From assembly GCF_900996225.1 (NCBI RefSeq), contig NZ_CAAJGL010000055.1, forward strand, positions 62,001-126,000: a stretch of DNA of 64,000 nt, read 5' to 3'. Source of the DNA: Paraburkholderia sp. BCC1884 (lineage in GTDB: Bacteria > Pseudomonadota > Gammaproteobacteria > Burkholderiales > Burkholderiaceae). The notes under the pieces are model-generated. The model saw nothing but the letters and a program-made list of their open reading frames with translations. It was not told where the DNA came from and searched no databases. The position numbers and the translations under genes were made by a program. Every line of letters starts with the position of its first letter. The stretch's first letter is position 1. Shown piece by piece: positions 16,467 to 26,321 of this stretch.

Positions 16467-17663
16467 ATGATGAAAGAAAACGTCTCGACGTTCCTGGACA
16501 TGTCGCGTTGGCTCGCCGCGCTACTCGTGGTGGTTAACCACGCGAGAAGCCTCGTGCTGGTCGATTTTTCCGACGTGCAGAATAAAAATATCCTTGCCAA
16601 AGCCCTTTATCTCGCGACCGGTCTCGGCCATGAAGCGGTGGTGATTTTCTTCGTGATAAGCGGCTTTCTGGTGGGGGGGTTGACGCTCGATCGCTGGCAA
16701 AGCCGGGGCCCCGATATGCGCGCTTATGCAAGCGCACGCGTGAGCCGCATCTATACCGCTCTTGTGCCTGCGCTGATTATCGGTTTCGCGCTCGATTACA
16801 TCGGCATGCGCTGGTTCAATGCGAGCGCGATCTACACCAGCATCTCTCCTTATCACATCGCCTCGATCAATTACACCATGGTGTCGACGATGAACCTGCC
16901 GACCCTGATCGGCAATCTGTTCATGATGCAGGGCACGCTCACGCAGCCGCTGGGCACCAACGGCGCGCTCTGGAGTCTCGCCTACGAATGGTGGTACTAC
17001 TGCATCTTCGCCTGCGTGGCCGCTGCGATGACAACGGGTGGTAACCGGCGTTTCGCCTATGCGGCCGGTGCGTTCCTGATCGCGGTTCTATTGCCTTTCA
17101 AGCTCGTGTTGTGGGGCGTAATCTGGGTGGTGGGCATTTTCACCCATCGCTGGATCCGCTCGACGGCATGGCGGCCGGCGCCGTGGCTAGGCATGGGTTT
17201 ATTTCTCGCTACGCTCGTGGCGTCGCGCCTCAGTCATAACGTGGCGGCGCTCGAGAACAGCGTGGCCGGCTCGTTCGCGCGCGACTTCATCCTGGGCCTC
17301 GGCTACGCACTCGCGCTCGCCAGTTCGAGCCGCATGAGCCGCCGTGGTCAGCCCATGCGTTTCGCTCGTGTGCACCAGGAACTCGCGCAATTCTCATACA
17401 CCACTTACCTGTTTCATCTACCCGCGTTGTTTCTGATTTGCGGCGCGATCTATCAGGTTTCAGGCCAACCCTTTCTGCAGCAACCGCATCTCGCGGGCTT
17501 GAGTTACCTGCTCGGCGTCACGGCGCTGGCCTACGCTTACTGCTTCGCCATGTCGATGGTAACGGAGCGCTATACGACCAGCGTGCGGCGCCGGCTCGAC
17601 GCCCTGGTCGGCTGGGTTGCGCCGCGCGCCGTGGCCGCGCGCGCGGCCGCCCCGGAAGCATGA
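16467..17663 (+). CDS. Acyltransferase-3 family membrane protein (OafA/YrhL type)
   Basis: A 398-aa integral membrane acyltransferase with about ten hydrophobic segments. Family marks are LDMSRWLAALLVVVNHARSL at the N-terminus, VVIFFVISGFLVGGLTL, ASARVSRIYTALVPALIIGF (the R-R motif following the second helix), and LWSLAYEWWYYCIFACVA near the middle. Such proteins move acetyl, succinyl or similar groups onto polysaccharides across the inner membrane. It overlaps the next acyltransferase-like frame and converges on the exopolysaccharide operon, so decoration of that polymer is the likely job. Confidence 0.9.
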   Translation: MMKENVSTFLDMSRWLAALLVVVNHARSLVLVDFSDVQNKNILAKALYLATGLGHEAVVIFFVISGFLVGGLTLDRWQSRGPDMRAYASARVSRIYTALVPALIIGFALDYIGMRWFNASAIYTSISPYHIASINYTMVSTMNLPTLIGNLFMMQGTLTQPLGTNGALWSLAYEWWYYCIFACVAAAMTTGGNRRFAYAAGAFLIAVLLPFKLVLWGVIWVVGIFTHRWIRSTAWRPAPWLGMGLFLATLVASRLSHNVAALENSVAGSFARDFILGLGYALALASSSRMSRRGQPMRFARVHQELAQFSYTTYLFHLPALFLICGAIYQVSGQPFLQQPHLAGLSYLLGVTALAYAYCFAMSMVTERYTTSVRRRLDALVGWVAPRAVAARAAAPEA

Positions 17664-17710
17664 CGAGACATCCCATTCGCTTACGCACGCACCTACTTAC
17701 GGAGAGCTCA

Positions 17711-18754
17711 ATGGCTCCAGGCGCATTCCGGTTTTTTCTGGCAACGGTGGTGCTGGTTTTTCACTACAGTAGTTTCGGCGTGGGTCATACGCCGGTTTAT
17801 CTGTTCTTCGCATTGAGCGGCTACTGGGTGTATTCCATGTGGCAGCAGAAATACCAGTCGACGCGCGATCCCTATCTGACGTTCGTGATCTCACGCGTCT
17901 GGCGGCTCGCGCCGGTTTTTCTGTTGTGCAGCCTGGCAGCGCTGGCAATGGTCATGATCCTGCCGCACGTCATTCAGCCGCAAGTGCCCTTCCCGCCGGT
18001 CGAGCCGCATGCGTTGCTGTCGAGTTTCGTGATCCTCGGCTACAACACGGCGAGCGGCGTGCCGCTCGTGCCTGCCTGGTCGCTCGATATCGAATTGCAG
18101 TTCTACTTTCTCGCGCCGCTCGTGATCGTGCTGCTGCAGAAGCGGCCGTTGCTCGTGTCGCTGGCAGTGCTTGCGTTGAGCGCCGTGTCGATCGCGGTGT
18201 TCTACGATCGTGTCATGACTTCGTATCTGCCGTGGTTCGTCCTGGGCATTCTGATGGCGAAGTATCCCGCCGCGCGACCCGGCAAACGGCTCGCACTCTG
18301 GTCTGCTGCATTACCGCTCGCAGTCATCGCGGTATTTGCCGGTGTGCCGGCGCTGCGACCGGTTCTGTTCGGCGGCGCGGTTCATTCGGCGCTCTATGTC
18401 GCCTACAATCCGCTCCTCAACATCGGCCTTGCGGTTCTTGCGGTGCCGTTTGCATTCAGCACAGTCACCGTGCGCAGCGGCCGCTTCGACCGCGTGCTCT
18501 CCGATGCGTCGTACTCGCTGTATCTGGTGCACTGGTTGCCGCTGCTGTTCGTCGCCCACTACGCAACTCATCTGAGCGCCTTGCCCTCGCCGTGGCGCGC
18601 GCTCGCTACCGCACCGCTCATCGTCATATCGTTCGCGCTGTCGGCGCTGATCACGCTCTACGTCGACCGGCCTTGCAGTCATGCTCGCGAACGCTTCGTC
18701 AAACAACGCAGCCCGAGCCGGGAAACCGTTCGGCCGATGGGCGTCACTAACTGA
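17711..18754 (+). CDS. Second acyltransferase-3 family membrane protein
   Basis: A 347-aa membrane protein from ATG 17711, chosen for GGAGAG at 17701-17706; an in-frame ATG at 17660 overlaps the stop of the preceding gene (ATGA) and would add 17 residues. Features: RFFLATVVLVFHYSSFGVGH, PVYLFFALSGYWVYSMW, FVISRVWRLAPVFLLCSLA, VPAWSLDIELQFYFLAPLVIV and about ten hydrophobic segments. The His of LVFHYS fits the family's catalytic His. It pairs with the gene before it and probably modifies the same glycan with a different group or position. Confidence 0.88.
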   Translation: MAPGAFRFFLATVVLVFHYSSFGVGHTPVYLFFALSGYWVYSMWQQKYQSTRDPYLTFVISRVWRLAPVFLLCSLAALAMVMILPHVIQPQVPFPPVEPHALLSSFVILGYNTASGVPLVPAWSLDIELQFYFLAPLVIVLLQKRPLLVSLAVLALSAVSIAVFYDRVMTSYLPWFVLGILMAKYPAARPGKRLALWSAALPLAVIAVFAGVPALRPVLFGGAVHSALYVAYNPLLNIGLAVLAVPFAFSTVTVRSGRFDRVLSDASYSLYLVHWLPLLFVAHYATHLSALPSPWRALATAPLIVISFALSALITLYVDRPCSHARERFVKQRSPSRETVRPMGVTN

Positions 18755-18784
18755 GCGGGAGGTTGCGCGCGGGCAAGATCGCGG

Positions 18785-21700
18785 CTATTTGCCCGGCGCA
18801 ACGAAGCGGAAATGTCCCCACAGGCCGGGTGTCAGCTCGGCTTCACCGGGCAAGTCGCTGAGCAGGCCACTTGCCTTGCTGGACCAGTACACCCGCTGCA
18901 AAGTCTGGAATCCATTGCCGCGCAGTACACCGATGTCGCCGGTAAGCGTCGTGCCCGGCGCGGCGGACAAATTCAGCACTTTCAGCGGCACATCGATCCG
19001 GTATACGAAGCTCTCCGGCGCACCGGCGCTGGTCGCGGGCACCTTCGTCACCGTTAGCGAGACCTCCTTGCTGACGTTATCCATCCGCGCAAATTGCAAG
19101 GTGCGCAATGGCGAAGTGAAGGTAACAGGCGCGCCTCCCCGCGACGAAGCGATCGGCTGATACAGCAAGGCCACCGTTTGCCCCCGCACGCGCGATACCA
19201 GCAAACGCTCGTCACCGGCAACCGCTGCCGTGCGTCCGGCGGGTGCTTTCGGATCGGTGCCGAGCATGAGATCGATGCCGCCACCTGTTGCGAACAGGTT
19301 CTGCAAGGAGATTCCGCTGTTGTCCAGCATCGTCGACGTGTCCGACGTCATCGCGATGTGCAGACGATCGCCCAACACGGCAAGCGCGGCGCGCGTCTCG
19401 AAGCTCGCTTGTCCCCAGTCGCCCGACTTGACCGTGCGCGTATCGATTTTCGCCCACTGTGTGGCCGCATTCGGCCAGTTGGCCGCGTCGGCATTCGACG
19501 AGCCCGCCAGGCGATCTTCCACATCGAGCACGGTCGGCTTCGTGTCGGGCGCCGGCGCGCTCTTCGCCCACCGTTGCGCGGCCAGCAGGCTCTCGTCGCT
19601 CACCGCCAGGCGCTGGTCGGGCAGACGTTTGATCCGCTCCAGACCGGCGATGCGCATCAGCGGCGCACTGGCACCCGCCTGCAGATAGACGTTGCCGTCG
19701 CTGGTGCGGGTCATCGTGGGATGAAAGTTCTCGTAGAGCAGGCTGGTGCCGTTCATATCCATGCCGCGGCGAGCCTCGGCGGGCGGCGCCTCGGTGGCTT
19801 CGTGCGCATCCTTGAACAGCGTGGCGACGAACAGGCCATCCATCGTGAACAGATAAATGCTGCCGTTGTTGCCGTTGATCGCCCACAGTTGCCCGGCATC
19901 CGATGGCGCCGGCGCGGCGACCGGATTGCCGAGCACGCGGGTGGTCCCGACGAGTTCGCCGGGCCGGTCGGGCGCGGTGACCATGTTGTGCGACGCGTGC
20001 AGACCCGGCCACAAGTCCGGATAGGACCAGACGGCGCGGCCCCTATGATTGCCGGCGAGACTTTCCGGGGCGAGCGGCGCGGGCGGCGTGGTGAACACAT
20101 TCCAGTCGTCTTTGCCGAGCAGCACCTGGCCGCCGCCGGTGCTTAACTGCGCTTGCACTTTGTCGGCCAGCACCGTCGATCCGCCGATGTTGTAGACCGG
20201 CACGTTCTGTGGCGTGAGTCTCGAAACGGGAATCGACCTGGCGACGTCGCCCGCATAAGCGATCGTGAGCGACAGATCGTCCTGCACGGTGACATTGCCG
20301 ATATATCGCTGATCGCCTTTTTTCGCACCGACGGGTGCGAGGAACGTGACCTCATCCGGATCGACACGTCCGTTGCCGTTCGTGTCGCTCCAGACGAACA
20401 GCAGCGCATCGGATTGCGGGTCGAGTGTCGCGGGCATGCGTGCGCGCATCGCCGCCGACTGGAATGCCGGCAGCAGTTTTCGCATGACGTCGAGCGTGCT
20501 GCCCGCGGCGGCGACCGGCCGTGCGATGTTCTCCTTGCCGACGTGCCATATCACGATGCTGGGCCGTCCCGATACCTTGGCGCTATTCGCGTTTGTCAGG
20601 AAAAGCTGTCCGTTGCGATAGAGCGGATAGTCCGGCATGCCGCCCTTCACCGTGGTGTCGCTGTTCTCGCTGCCCACCAGACCGGTCGTGTCCTGCTCCG
20701 CGCGATAGTAGATGGCTTCGGGCACGCCGGTGCCGGCTTGCCAGTCGAGCTTGATGCCCATCGCCCCGCCGTCGTCTGCGTAAAAGAAGCGCGATTTGTC
20801 GTTGGGATCGAGCGAGCCACCGCCGCCGTATTGAGGCGGTCCGTAAAACGCCTGAATGAAGCGTCCCGTGGCGGCGTCCCAGAGGCTCACGCGCTTGGGC
20901 ATCTTGTCGTTTTCCGCGACCCAGAGCCTGCCTTGATTATCGAGCGTCAAGCCGGCGGGATGATTCATGTGGGCCGGGTCGTACGTGCCCACCGTGGGCG
21001 GCCCGGCATGACCGATCACGCGCAGCGGCTTGCCGTCGGGCGCGAAAACCTTGACCTGGTGACTTTGCCCCCAGTCGCTCACGTAGAGGTTGCCGGCCGG
21101 GTCGAGCGCAATATTCTGAGGATCGTCGAGGCCGCCTGTCACGACGCGTACCGGCTCGGAAACCGTCACTGTGTTGCCGGCATATTTCACCTCGATTCGC
21201 ACGAGTTGTTTGCCCGACAACGCCAGCAATTTCCCGCTCGTATCGAACGCCAGCCCTCGGGGATCGGCGAGCGGTATGGTCTGCATGACCTTCCTTTTCG
21301 CTGTGACATCGTTGCTTGCCGGGCCGATGAACAATAGCCGGCCGCCGCCTTGACGCATGGCGACGACGACTAGACCGTTGTACGCCGCGAGTCCGGTAAG
21401 CGACTCGGAGCGCTCCGGATACGCGAGGTCGACGTGAGGCGAAGGCGACAGCGCCGGTAAATCGAACTTCTCGAGACTGAGCGGCGCGTCTTCACCGGTG
21501 CCGAAACGCGGATCGTTCGCTCTGGCCGGCGCACCGCTCTTCGACAACAGCGCACTCAGACGTAACTCGGGTTGCCCATCGTGCTGGTCACCGCTCCAGG
21601 ACGTGGCCGCATAGGCGTAAACGTTCGCGGCGGGCCGCGTGCCGGTATCGCGCGCCAGTTGTGTCGCGCCGGTCCAGAGTCCGCCTAGCCACACTTGCCC

Positions 21701-22345
21701 CCACACTTTGCGGCCGGCGAGATCGAGCCATGCAAGACCGCTGCCGCCCTCGGACACGTAGCTGCCGACCAGCACCTGGCCTTTGAGCGCACCTGGCGCG
21801 CCGGGCCGCGCGGGCGTGGCTCCGGGCGGCACGAACAGGATGGCGCCAGGCGCGGAGTGGGTCGCGAGCCATTCGCTGGCAGGCTCTTTGGTTTGCCAGG
21901 GCGGACGCCCCGGGCTATAGGGATTGAACTGATACTCGAGCGTGATGGCAGGACGCACCAGCCCTCTCACGCGATAACAGCCAGCCGCTACCAGGCGGCC
22001 GGGCACGTAGTACTGGCCATGAGCGGCGGCGTCCGTGTCGCGCTGAAGATCGTCGAGACCGTCCCACTGCACGGTGTTCTTTCCCGCGGGGAAAAACTGC
22101 TCGCTGACCAGATTACGCACGCGCCGGCCGTCGTCGTTCTTGCCGGCGGACTGACCGCTCTGCTTCTGATCCGCGCGCGCGCACGCTGCTTCTTCGATCA
22201 CGAGCGTGACATAGCCCGCATGGTCGAGGGTGAAGTCGATCGGAATGCCTTTGGGGACCGGCGGGGTCGTAACTGGCTGCGCCGCCATCAGGCACGTCAG
22301 CTGGCAAGCTGTCAGGAACAGCACGACCCACCGGGAGACACTCAT
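18785..22345 (-). CDS. Giant exported NHL-repeat (beta-propeller) protein, possible lipoprotein
   Basis: 1186 aa from ATG 22343-22345, which overlaps the flippase stop (ATGA). The N-terminus is a signal sequence; LTAC at residues 11-14 could be a lipobox, otherwise cleavage after MAA is plausible. A FlgD-like Ig segment (IDFTLDHAGYVTLVIEE ... GKNTVQWDGLDD) precedes a large beta-rich region with NHL-type repeats: DPRGLAFDTSGKLLALSG, DPQNIALDPAGNLYVSDWG and HPAGLTLDNQGRLWVAEND. Near residue 654 an EF-hand-like calcium loop DTNGNGRVDPDE is visible. No enzyme motif is recognised. Its position as last gene of the exopolysaccharide operon suggests a periplasmic or surface role in polymer handling. 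Function unknown. Confidence 0.8.
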   Translation of the reverse strand: MSVSRWVVLFLTACQLTCLMAAQPVTTPPVPKGIPIDFTLDHAGYVTLVIEEAACARADQKQSGQSAGKNDDGRRVRNLVSEQFFPAGKNTVQWDGLDDLQRDTDAAAHGQYYVPGRLVAAGCYRVRGLVRPAITLEYQFNPYSPGRPPWQTKEPASEWLATHSAPGAILFVPPGATPARPGAPGALKGQVLVGSYVSEGGSGLAWLDLAGRKVWGQVWLGGLWTGATQLARDTGTRPAANVYAYAATSWSGDQHDGQPELRLSALLSKSGAPARANDPRFGTGEDAPLSLEKFDLPALSPSPHVDLAYPERSESLTGLAAYNGLVVVAMRQGGGRLLFIGPASNDVTAKRKVMQTIPLADPRGLAFDTSGKLLALSGKQLVRIEVKYAGNTVTVSEPVRVVTGGLDDPQNIALDPAGNLYVSDWGQSHQVKVFAPDGKPLRVIGHAGPPTVGTYDPAHMNHPAGLTLDNQGRLWVAENDKMPKRVSLWDAATGRFIQAFYGPPQYGGGGSLDPNDKSRFFYADDGGAMGIKLDWQAGTGVPEAIYYRAEQDTTGLVGSENSDTTVKGGMPDYPLYRNGQLFLTNANSAKVSGRPSIVIWHVGKENIARPVAAAGSTLDVMRKLLPAFQSAAMRARMPATLDPQSDALLFVWSDTNGNGRVDPDEVTFLAPVGAKKGDQRYIGNVTVQDDLSLTIAYAGDVARSIPVSRLTPQNVPVYNIGGSTVLADKVQAQLSTGGGQVLLGKDDWNVFTTPPAPLAPESLAGNHRGRAVWSYPDLWPGLHASHNMVTAPDRPGELVGTTRVLGNPVAAPAPSDAGQLWAINGNNGSIYLFTMDGLFVATLFKDAHEATEAPPAEARRGMDMNGTSLLYENFHPTMTRTSDGNVYLQAGASAPLMRIAGLERIKRLPDQRLAVSDESLLAAQRWAKSAPAPDTKPTVLDVEDRLAGSSNADAANWPNAATQWAKIDTRTVKSGDWGQASFETRAALAVLGDRLHIAMTSDTSTMLDNSGISLQNLFATGGGIDLMLGTDPKAPAGRTAAVAGDERLLVSRVRGQTVALLYQPIASSRGGAPVTFTSPLRTLQFARMDNVSKEVSLTVTKVPATSAGAPESFVYRIDVPLKVLNLSAAPGTTLTGDIGVLRGNGFQTLQRVYWSSKASGLLSDLPGEAELTPGLWGHFRFVAPGK

Positions 22346-23667
22346 TTCAATTTGCTGAAATGCATCGTCGCCAGGATGACGTACACGGAGATCGACACCA
22401 CCGGACTGATCGAGGAAAACATCACCACTCGCGAGATGGAGTCCATCGACATGAAGCACAGCAGGAGCGCCTGGAGCGCGAGTGTCGTGACGACCTGAAT
22501 CCAGGACGGCGCGATCCATGCCCTCGACATGTTCAGCGAGTACAACAGTCCTTCGATCACGTACAGCGAAGCGGAACCCAGAATCAGCAGCAACTCAGTG
22601 CTCAGCTCGCCGTTCTGTCCGCTGTACTTGCCGCCCAGTATGCCGAGCATCAGGCCGGGAAAAAGCGCGGCCGCCCCCAGAAATACGGTGATGATGCAAA
22701 GGAACAGGCCGACGTATTGCAGATACTTGCGCCGCATCTCGGCCTTGTCTTTCAGGATCGAGAAACGCGGCATCAGGATGTTGGCGAACACGGATTGAGC
22801 GACCAGCAGCAACGCCGCAATGCGTCCCAATGCGCCGAGTTGTGCGACCTGGGTCGCGCTGCCGAAATACCCCAGCAGGAAAACGTTCAACTGCCCCTGA
22901 ATGCAGAAATAGATCGACGCGGGCGCCTGTCTTTTGGCGACCCGCAGGAATTCCTCCTTGACTTCCGCCACGGGCACGCCCGTGTCCTTGTTCGACAGGT
23001 CGTAATGGCGCCGGATCTGATACGCCTGGAAGGCCATCGCGACCAGGGCCGCAACCAGTGCAGTCACCGTGTGCGGAGAGAGCAGGATGAGCGACAACAC
23101 CACGAGCCGCGTCAAGGCGCCGGAAATCGTGATTCGCTGCAGAACGCCAAGGCTTTGCTCCAGTTTCGGCAGCACCGCCAGCAAATCGAAATTCAACTGA
23201 AAATACGTGATCAGCACCACCAGTCCCATGATGCAGACCGACAGGATCAATGGCGCCTGAGACTTGCCCAGCAGCAGCAGACCCGCTGCGAACACGACGC
23301 CGCCAAACACGAGGAAGAATTTGATCCGTGTCGCGAACGCAACCGCGAAGACACTATTGATCTTCGCCCGGTCCGGCCACAGGCGGCCGGCCACGCTCAT
23401 CAATGCCGCGCCGACGCCGATATCGCACAGTACGCTGCCGGCGCCGAGCAGGGTGACGGCAATCGTGTACCACGCGTACTCGTGAACCGACAAGGTTCGC
23501 ACCACCCAGATGCCGCACAGGAAGTTGATGCCCTGAAGCAAGGCCTCGCGCGAAAAGAACTTGGCGAGAAACACATGCATCCCGCCGCCCTTCTGCGCGA
23601 CCGGCTGATGCACGGCATTCAGACTGCAAGCCCCTGCTTCGCTTGAGGCATCAGGGGTTGGATTCAT
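22342..23667 (-). CDS. Polysaccharide flippase (Wzx-like, oligosaccharide flippase superfamily)
   Basis: A 441-aa protein with about twelve transmembrane segments, starting at ATG 23665-23667; an upstream start at 23739 is possible but adds an unlikely leader. After a hydrophilic N-terminus come FSREALLQGINFLCGIWVVR and DIGVGAALMSVAGRLWPDRA, typical of MATE-like polysaccharide exporters, and the repeated helices of the second half (LGALGRIAALLLVAQSVFAN). It should flip undecaprenyl-linked repeat units across the inner membrane. The stop overlaps the start of the giant NHL protein. A 198-bp gap separates it from the upstream glycosyltransferase and contains no obvious gene. Confidence 0.85.
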   Translation of the reverse strand: MNPTPDASSEAGACSLNAVHQPVAQKGGGMHVFLAKFFSREALLQGINFLCGIWVVRTLSVHEYAWYTIAVTLLGAGSVLCDIGVGAALMSVAGRLWPDRAKINSVFAVAFATRIKFFLVFGGVVFAAGLLLLGKSQAPLILSVCIMGLVVLITYFQLNFDLLAVLPKLEQSLGVLQRITISGALTRLVVLSLILLSPHTVTALVAALVAMAFQAYQIRRHYDLSNKDTGVPVAEVKEEFLRVAKRQAPASIYFCIQGQLNVFLLGYFGSATQVAQLGALGRIAALLLVAQSVFANILMPRFSILKDKAEMRRKYLQYVGLFLCIITVFLGAAALFPGLMLGILGGKYSGQNGELSTELLLILGSASLYVIEGLLYSLNMSRAWIAPSWIQVVTTLALQALLLCFMSMDSISRVVMFSSISPVVSISVYVILATMHFSKLK

Positions 23668-23865
23668 AGAGGAGGCTTCCATTGGCAGGCACGATTGAAC
23701 ACATCCGGATTCTCCCGACGCGCTGAAGCCTGTGTCCACGGCCGCAGATCACTCGATCGAAGCAACCGGTATCTTCCCGCGCGGCTGCTCGCCAGGAATG
23801 TTCGTTGGCGCACCCTGCTCCCGAACGGATCAAATACGTCGCGCAACAGATCGCGCACGGGCGGT

Positions 23866-24969
23866 TCAATCCCGCTCCACGGTCTCGATCAGTTCCCGGA
23901 TCATCCGGTCGATGTTGTACCGGCCCACGTTTTCGAGTCCCGCCCGCCGCATGCCTTCGAAATCCGCCGAGGCGATCGTCGCGGCCGAAGCGGCTACGTC
24001 GTCGGGATCGATGTATTTCGCGGCGGAGCCGCCCACCTCCTGCATCGGACCCACGGACGACGCGAACACCGGACACCCGCACGCCTGAGCCTCGATGATC
24101 GGCCAGCCGAAACCTTCGTTGCGCGACGTGAAGATAAACCCCTGCGAGCCCGAATAGAGTGCGTTGAGCAATTCCATCGGCGCATTCTGCACAGCGTGAA
24201 CTCTCGATTCCAACCGCGCCTGCCCGATGATTTCGTTCATCTCCTGATTCGGCGGCGGCCCGACGAACATCAATTGCGCGTCGGAAAATTCCGGCAGCTT
24301 CGACAGTTCCGCAAAGATCTGCACGACGGCCGCACGGTTCTTGCGCGGATGATCGGAGCCGACATGCAGGAAATAAGGTTTATCTTGCAGCATATGCAGA
24401 TCGTAGGTTTTGAGAATTTCCCGCCAGCTCGGGTCCTGCTCAAACTTGCTATGCAAGGCCTGGCGAATCACGGTGGTCCGTTCAGTCAGATCCGGACGCA
24501 GTCCGATCAGATCCGAGCGCGTGAAGTCCGACACACAGATGATTTTCTGCGCGCGCGCCATGCCGCGCAGGATCAATGCCTGAAACACCTTGCCGAACGG
24601 GCTGGTGCGCCAGCCGCCGATCAGGCCGCGGGCGGCCCGGATCGCGATGACATCGTGGCACGTAATGCTGCTTGTCTTCGGCGGCAGCCAGAACATGTAC
24701 ATGCCGTTCGAGTGATCACAGATGTGCGTACGGTCGAAGCGCTTCGCCTTGCGGCTCAGGAAGAGCGGAAAAATGATGAACTTGTCGACGTAGGCCACCC
24801 ATTTCGACACGCCCACCGGCTCTTTGGAGCGCGACAGCAGCACGGATTTCGGTGCGGTCAATTCGACCTCGACACCGGCGGCGCGGCAGCCTTGCAGCAG
24901 CATCTGCGCATAGGCCTGCATGCTCTTGATATCGTCGGCGGGATAATTTCCGACCAGGAGAAGCTTCAT
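23866..24969 (-). CDS. Glycosyltransferase family 4-like protein
   Basis: 367 aa, ATG 24967-24969, overlapping the preceding stop by ATGA. A GT-B fold is indicated: N-terminal MKLLLVGNYPADDIKSMQAY, the hinge region VIRQALHSKF, then PYFLHVGSDHPRKNR (donor domain start), and the E-x7-E type motif SRNEGFGWPIIEAQACGCPV that binds the sugar nucleotide. It adds one sugar to the lipid-linked repeat unit at the cytoplasmic face of the inner membrane. Sugar and linkage cannot be predicted. Confidence 0.88.
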   Translation of the reverse strand: MKLLLVGNYPADDIKSMQAYAQMLLQGCRAAGVEVELTAPKSVLLSRSKEPVGVSKWVAYVDKFIIFPLFLSRKAKRFDRTHICDHSNGMYMFWLPPKTSSITCHDVIAIRAARGLIGGWRTSPFGKVFQALILRGMARAQKIICVSDFTRSDLIGLRPDLTERTTVIRQALHSKFEQDPSWREILKTYDLHMLQDKPYFLHVGSDHPRKNRAAVVQIFAELSKLPEFSDAQLMFVGPPPNQEMNEIIGQARLESRVHAVQNAPMELLNALYSGSQGFIFTSRNEGFGWPIIEAQACGCPVFASSVGPMQEVGGSAAKYIDPDDVAASAATIASADFEGMRRAGLENVGRYNIDRMIRELIETVERD

Positions 24970-26318
24970 CTGGATACCTCCGTTGCATAGCGATAGACCA
25001 CGGTCCGCGCAGGAAACGCCGGCCGGATGGAACACAACGCAAGGCCGAGCACGAGATAGCCGAAGGCATTCGCACTCACTTGCCCGCTGACCGGCCACGA
25101 CGACATGCCGTAAGCCGCGGTGGCCCAGAGCATCAAGGGCAGCGTTTCGCCCAGCCGCGTCAGCCGGGTGATGCTTTTTGCAAGGCCGAAGCCAAAAATC
25201 GCGCACTTGATGATCAACCACGCAAAACCGACGAGTCCCATCTCCAGCAGCACACGCGCGGGTTCCGATTCCGCCAGTTCGAATTGCTGATGCCCCGTCA
25301 ACAGCACGGACCCTGCGTTGGTACCGGCGCCAAGGCCGTGACCGATGAAATCGATGTCCTTGCGGGCGGCCGGCTCGCCGAGCAGTTCGGTCTCGACGCG
25401 GCCGAGCACATCCTCTTCGGCCGAGGCGCTGGCAAAGCGCTCCTGGGTTGCGACCAGCGCGTCGCTGAACACCATCAGCGTGGTGACCAGCGCAATGGCG
25501 CCGATCAGCGCCTTCGCGGCCGACAGCATCAACGCGCGGCCCGATTTCGCGCCGACGAAACTGCCGACGGTCTGGATCGCGAGCAACGCCCCGAAGAACA
25601 TGATCGAGGCGCGCGACCCGCTGATCAGCGTACCGATCGACACCGCGAAGAAAGCCAGTACCGCGAGCCATTGGCGACGAAACACGCGAGTACCGTTCCA
25701 GGTGCCGCTCATCGCGAGCGGGGTGACGGCCGCGATGAAACACGCGTAGCCCATCGTGAAGGTGAAAGTGCCGGTGACCCGTACGATGTTGGCCGCGACG
25801 CGGAAAATCTCGTCCTCGTCGGTGTCGGGCTGCACGTTGAGCGGCGAGGAAGGCGGCAGGAAATGCTGCATCACCGTGAGCGGCAGCATCAGGACACCGA
25901 GCGCGATCATCAGGCGCATGAGTCTGACCACCTCGTTCGACGAGAGCGAGCACGCCATCGCCAGAGCAAACCAGAAATAGAGCAGCCAGAATCTGAGCCC
26001 GAGCACGAACAACAGCACGGGTCCCTGCACGACCACGAGTTGCACTGCGCCCCATATCACCACGCAGAACGACCACAGCACGAGGCATTGCGTGAGCATC
26101 GGCATGACGCGAAAACGCTGCAGCACGATCGCTCTCACCACCAGCGCAAACGCGGCCAGATCGCGTAGAACCAGCAGCGGCCCCGACGACGAGGGCAGGA
26201 ACCATTTGCGTGCCGCACCTTCGAATACGGCAATCAGAATGACGACGACGACGAGTTTGAACTCCAGGCTCATGGGTTGAGCCGGCGCCTTGACGTGGGA
26301 CGATGCCAGGGTCTGCAT
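24966..26318 (-). CDS. O-antigen ligase/polymerase-like membrane protein (Wzy candidate)
   Basis: 450 aa, eleven or so hydrophobic segments, with a larger periplasmic loop around residues 330-375 (DFIGHGLGAGTNAGSVLLTG region). This layout is usual for O-antigen polymerases and ligases. The central pattern RVTGTFTFTMGYACFIAAVT and SGSRASIMFFGALLAIQ fits the family. In a Wzx/Wzy-dependent pathway it would polymerise flipped repeat units in the periplasm. It is the only polymerase candidate in the cluster. The stop overlaps the next glycosyltransferase start. Confidence 0.8.
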   Translation of the reverse strand: MQTLASSHVKAPAQPMSLEFKLVVVVILIAVFEGAARKWFLPSSSGPLLVLRDLAAFALVVRAIVLQRFRVMPMLTQCLVLWSFCVVIWGAVQLVVVQGPVLLFVLGLRFWLLYFWFALAMACSLSSNEVVRLMRLMIALGVLMLPLTVMQHFLPPSSPLNVQPDTDEDEIFRVAANIVRVTGTFTFTMGYACFIAAVTPLAMSGTWNGTRVFRRQWLAVLAFFAVSIGTLISGSRASIMFFGALLAIQTVGSFVGAKSGRALMLSAAKALIGAIALVTTLMVFSDALVATQERFASASAEEDVLGRVETELLGEPAARKDIDFIGHGLGAGTNAGSVLLTGHQQFELAESEPARVLLEMGLVGFAWLIIKCAIFGFGLAKSITRLTRLGETLPLMLWATAAYGMSSWPVSGQVSANAFGYLVLGLALCSIRPAFPARTVVYRYATEVSR

Positions 26319-26321
26319 GGG

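Noticed and set aside
22346-22519. Longer N-terminus for the NHL protein
   Set aside because: It would overlap the flippase gene by nearly 180 bp and hide the signal peptide; the ATGA start at 22345 is better.
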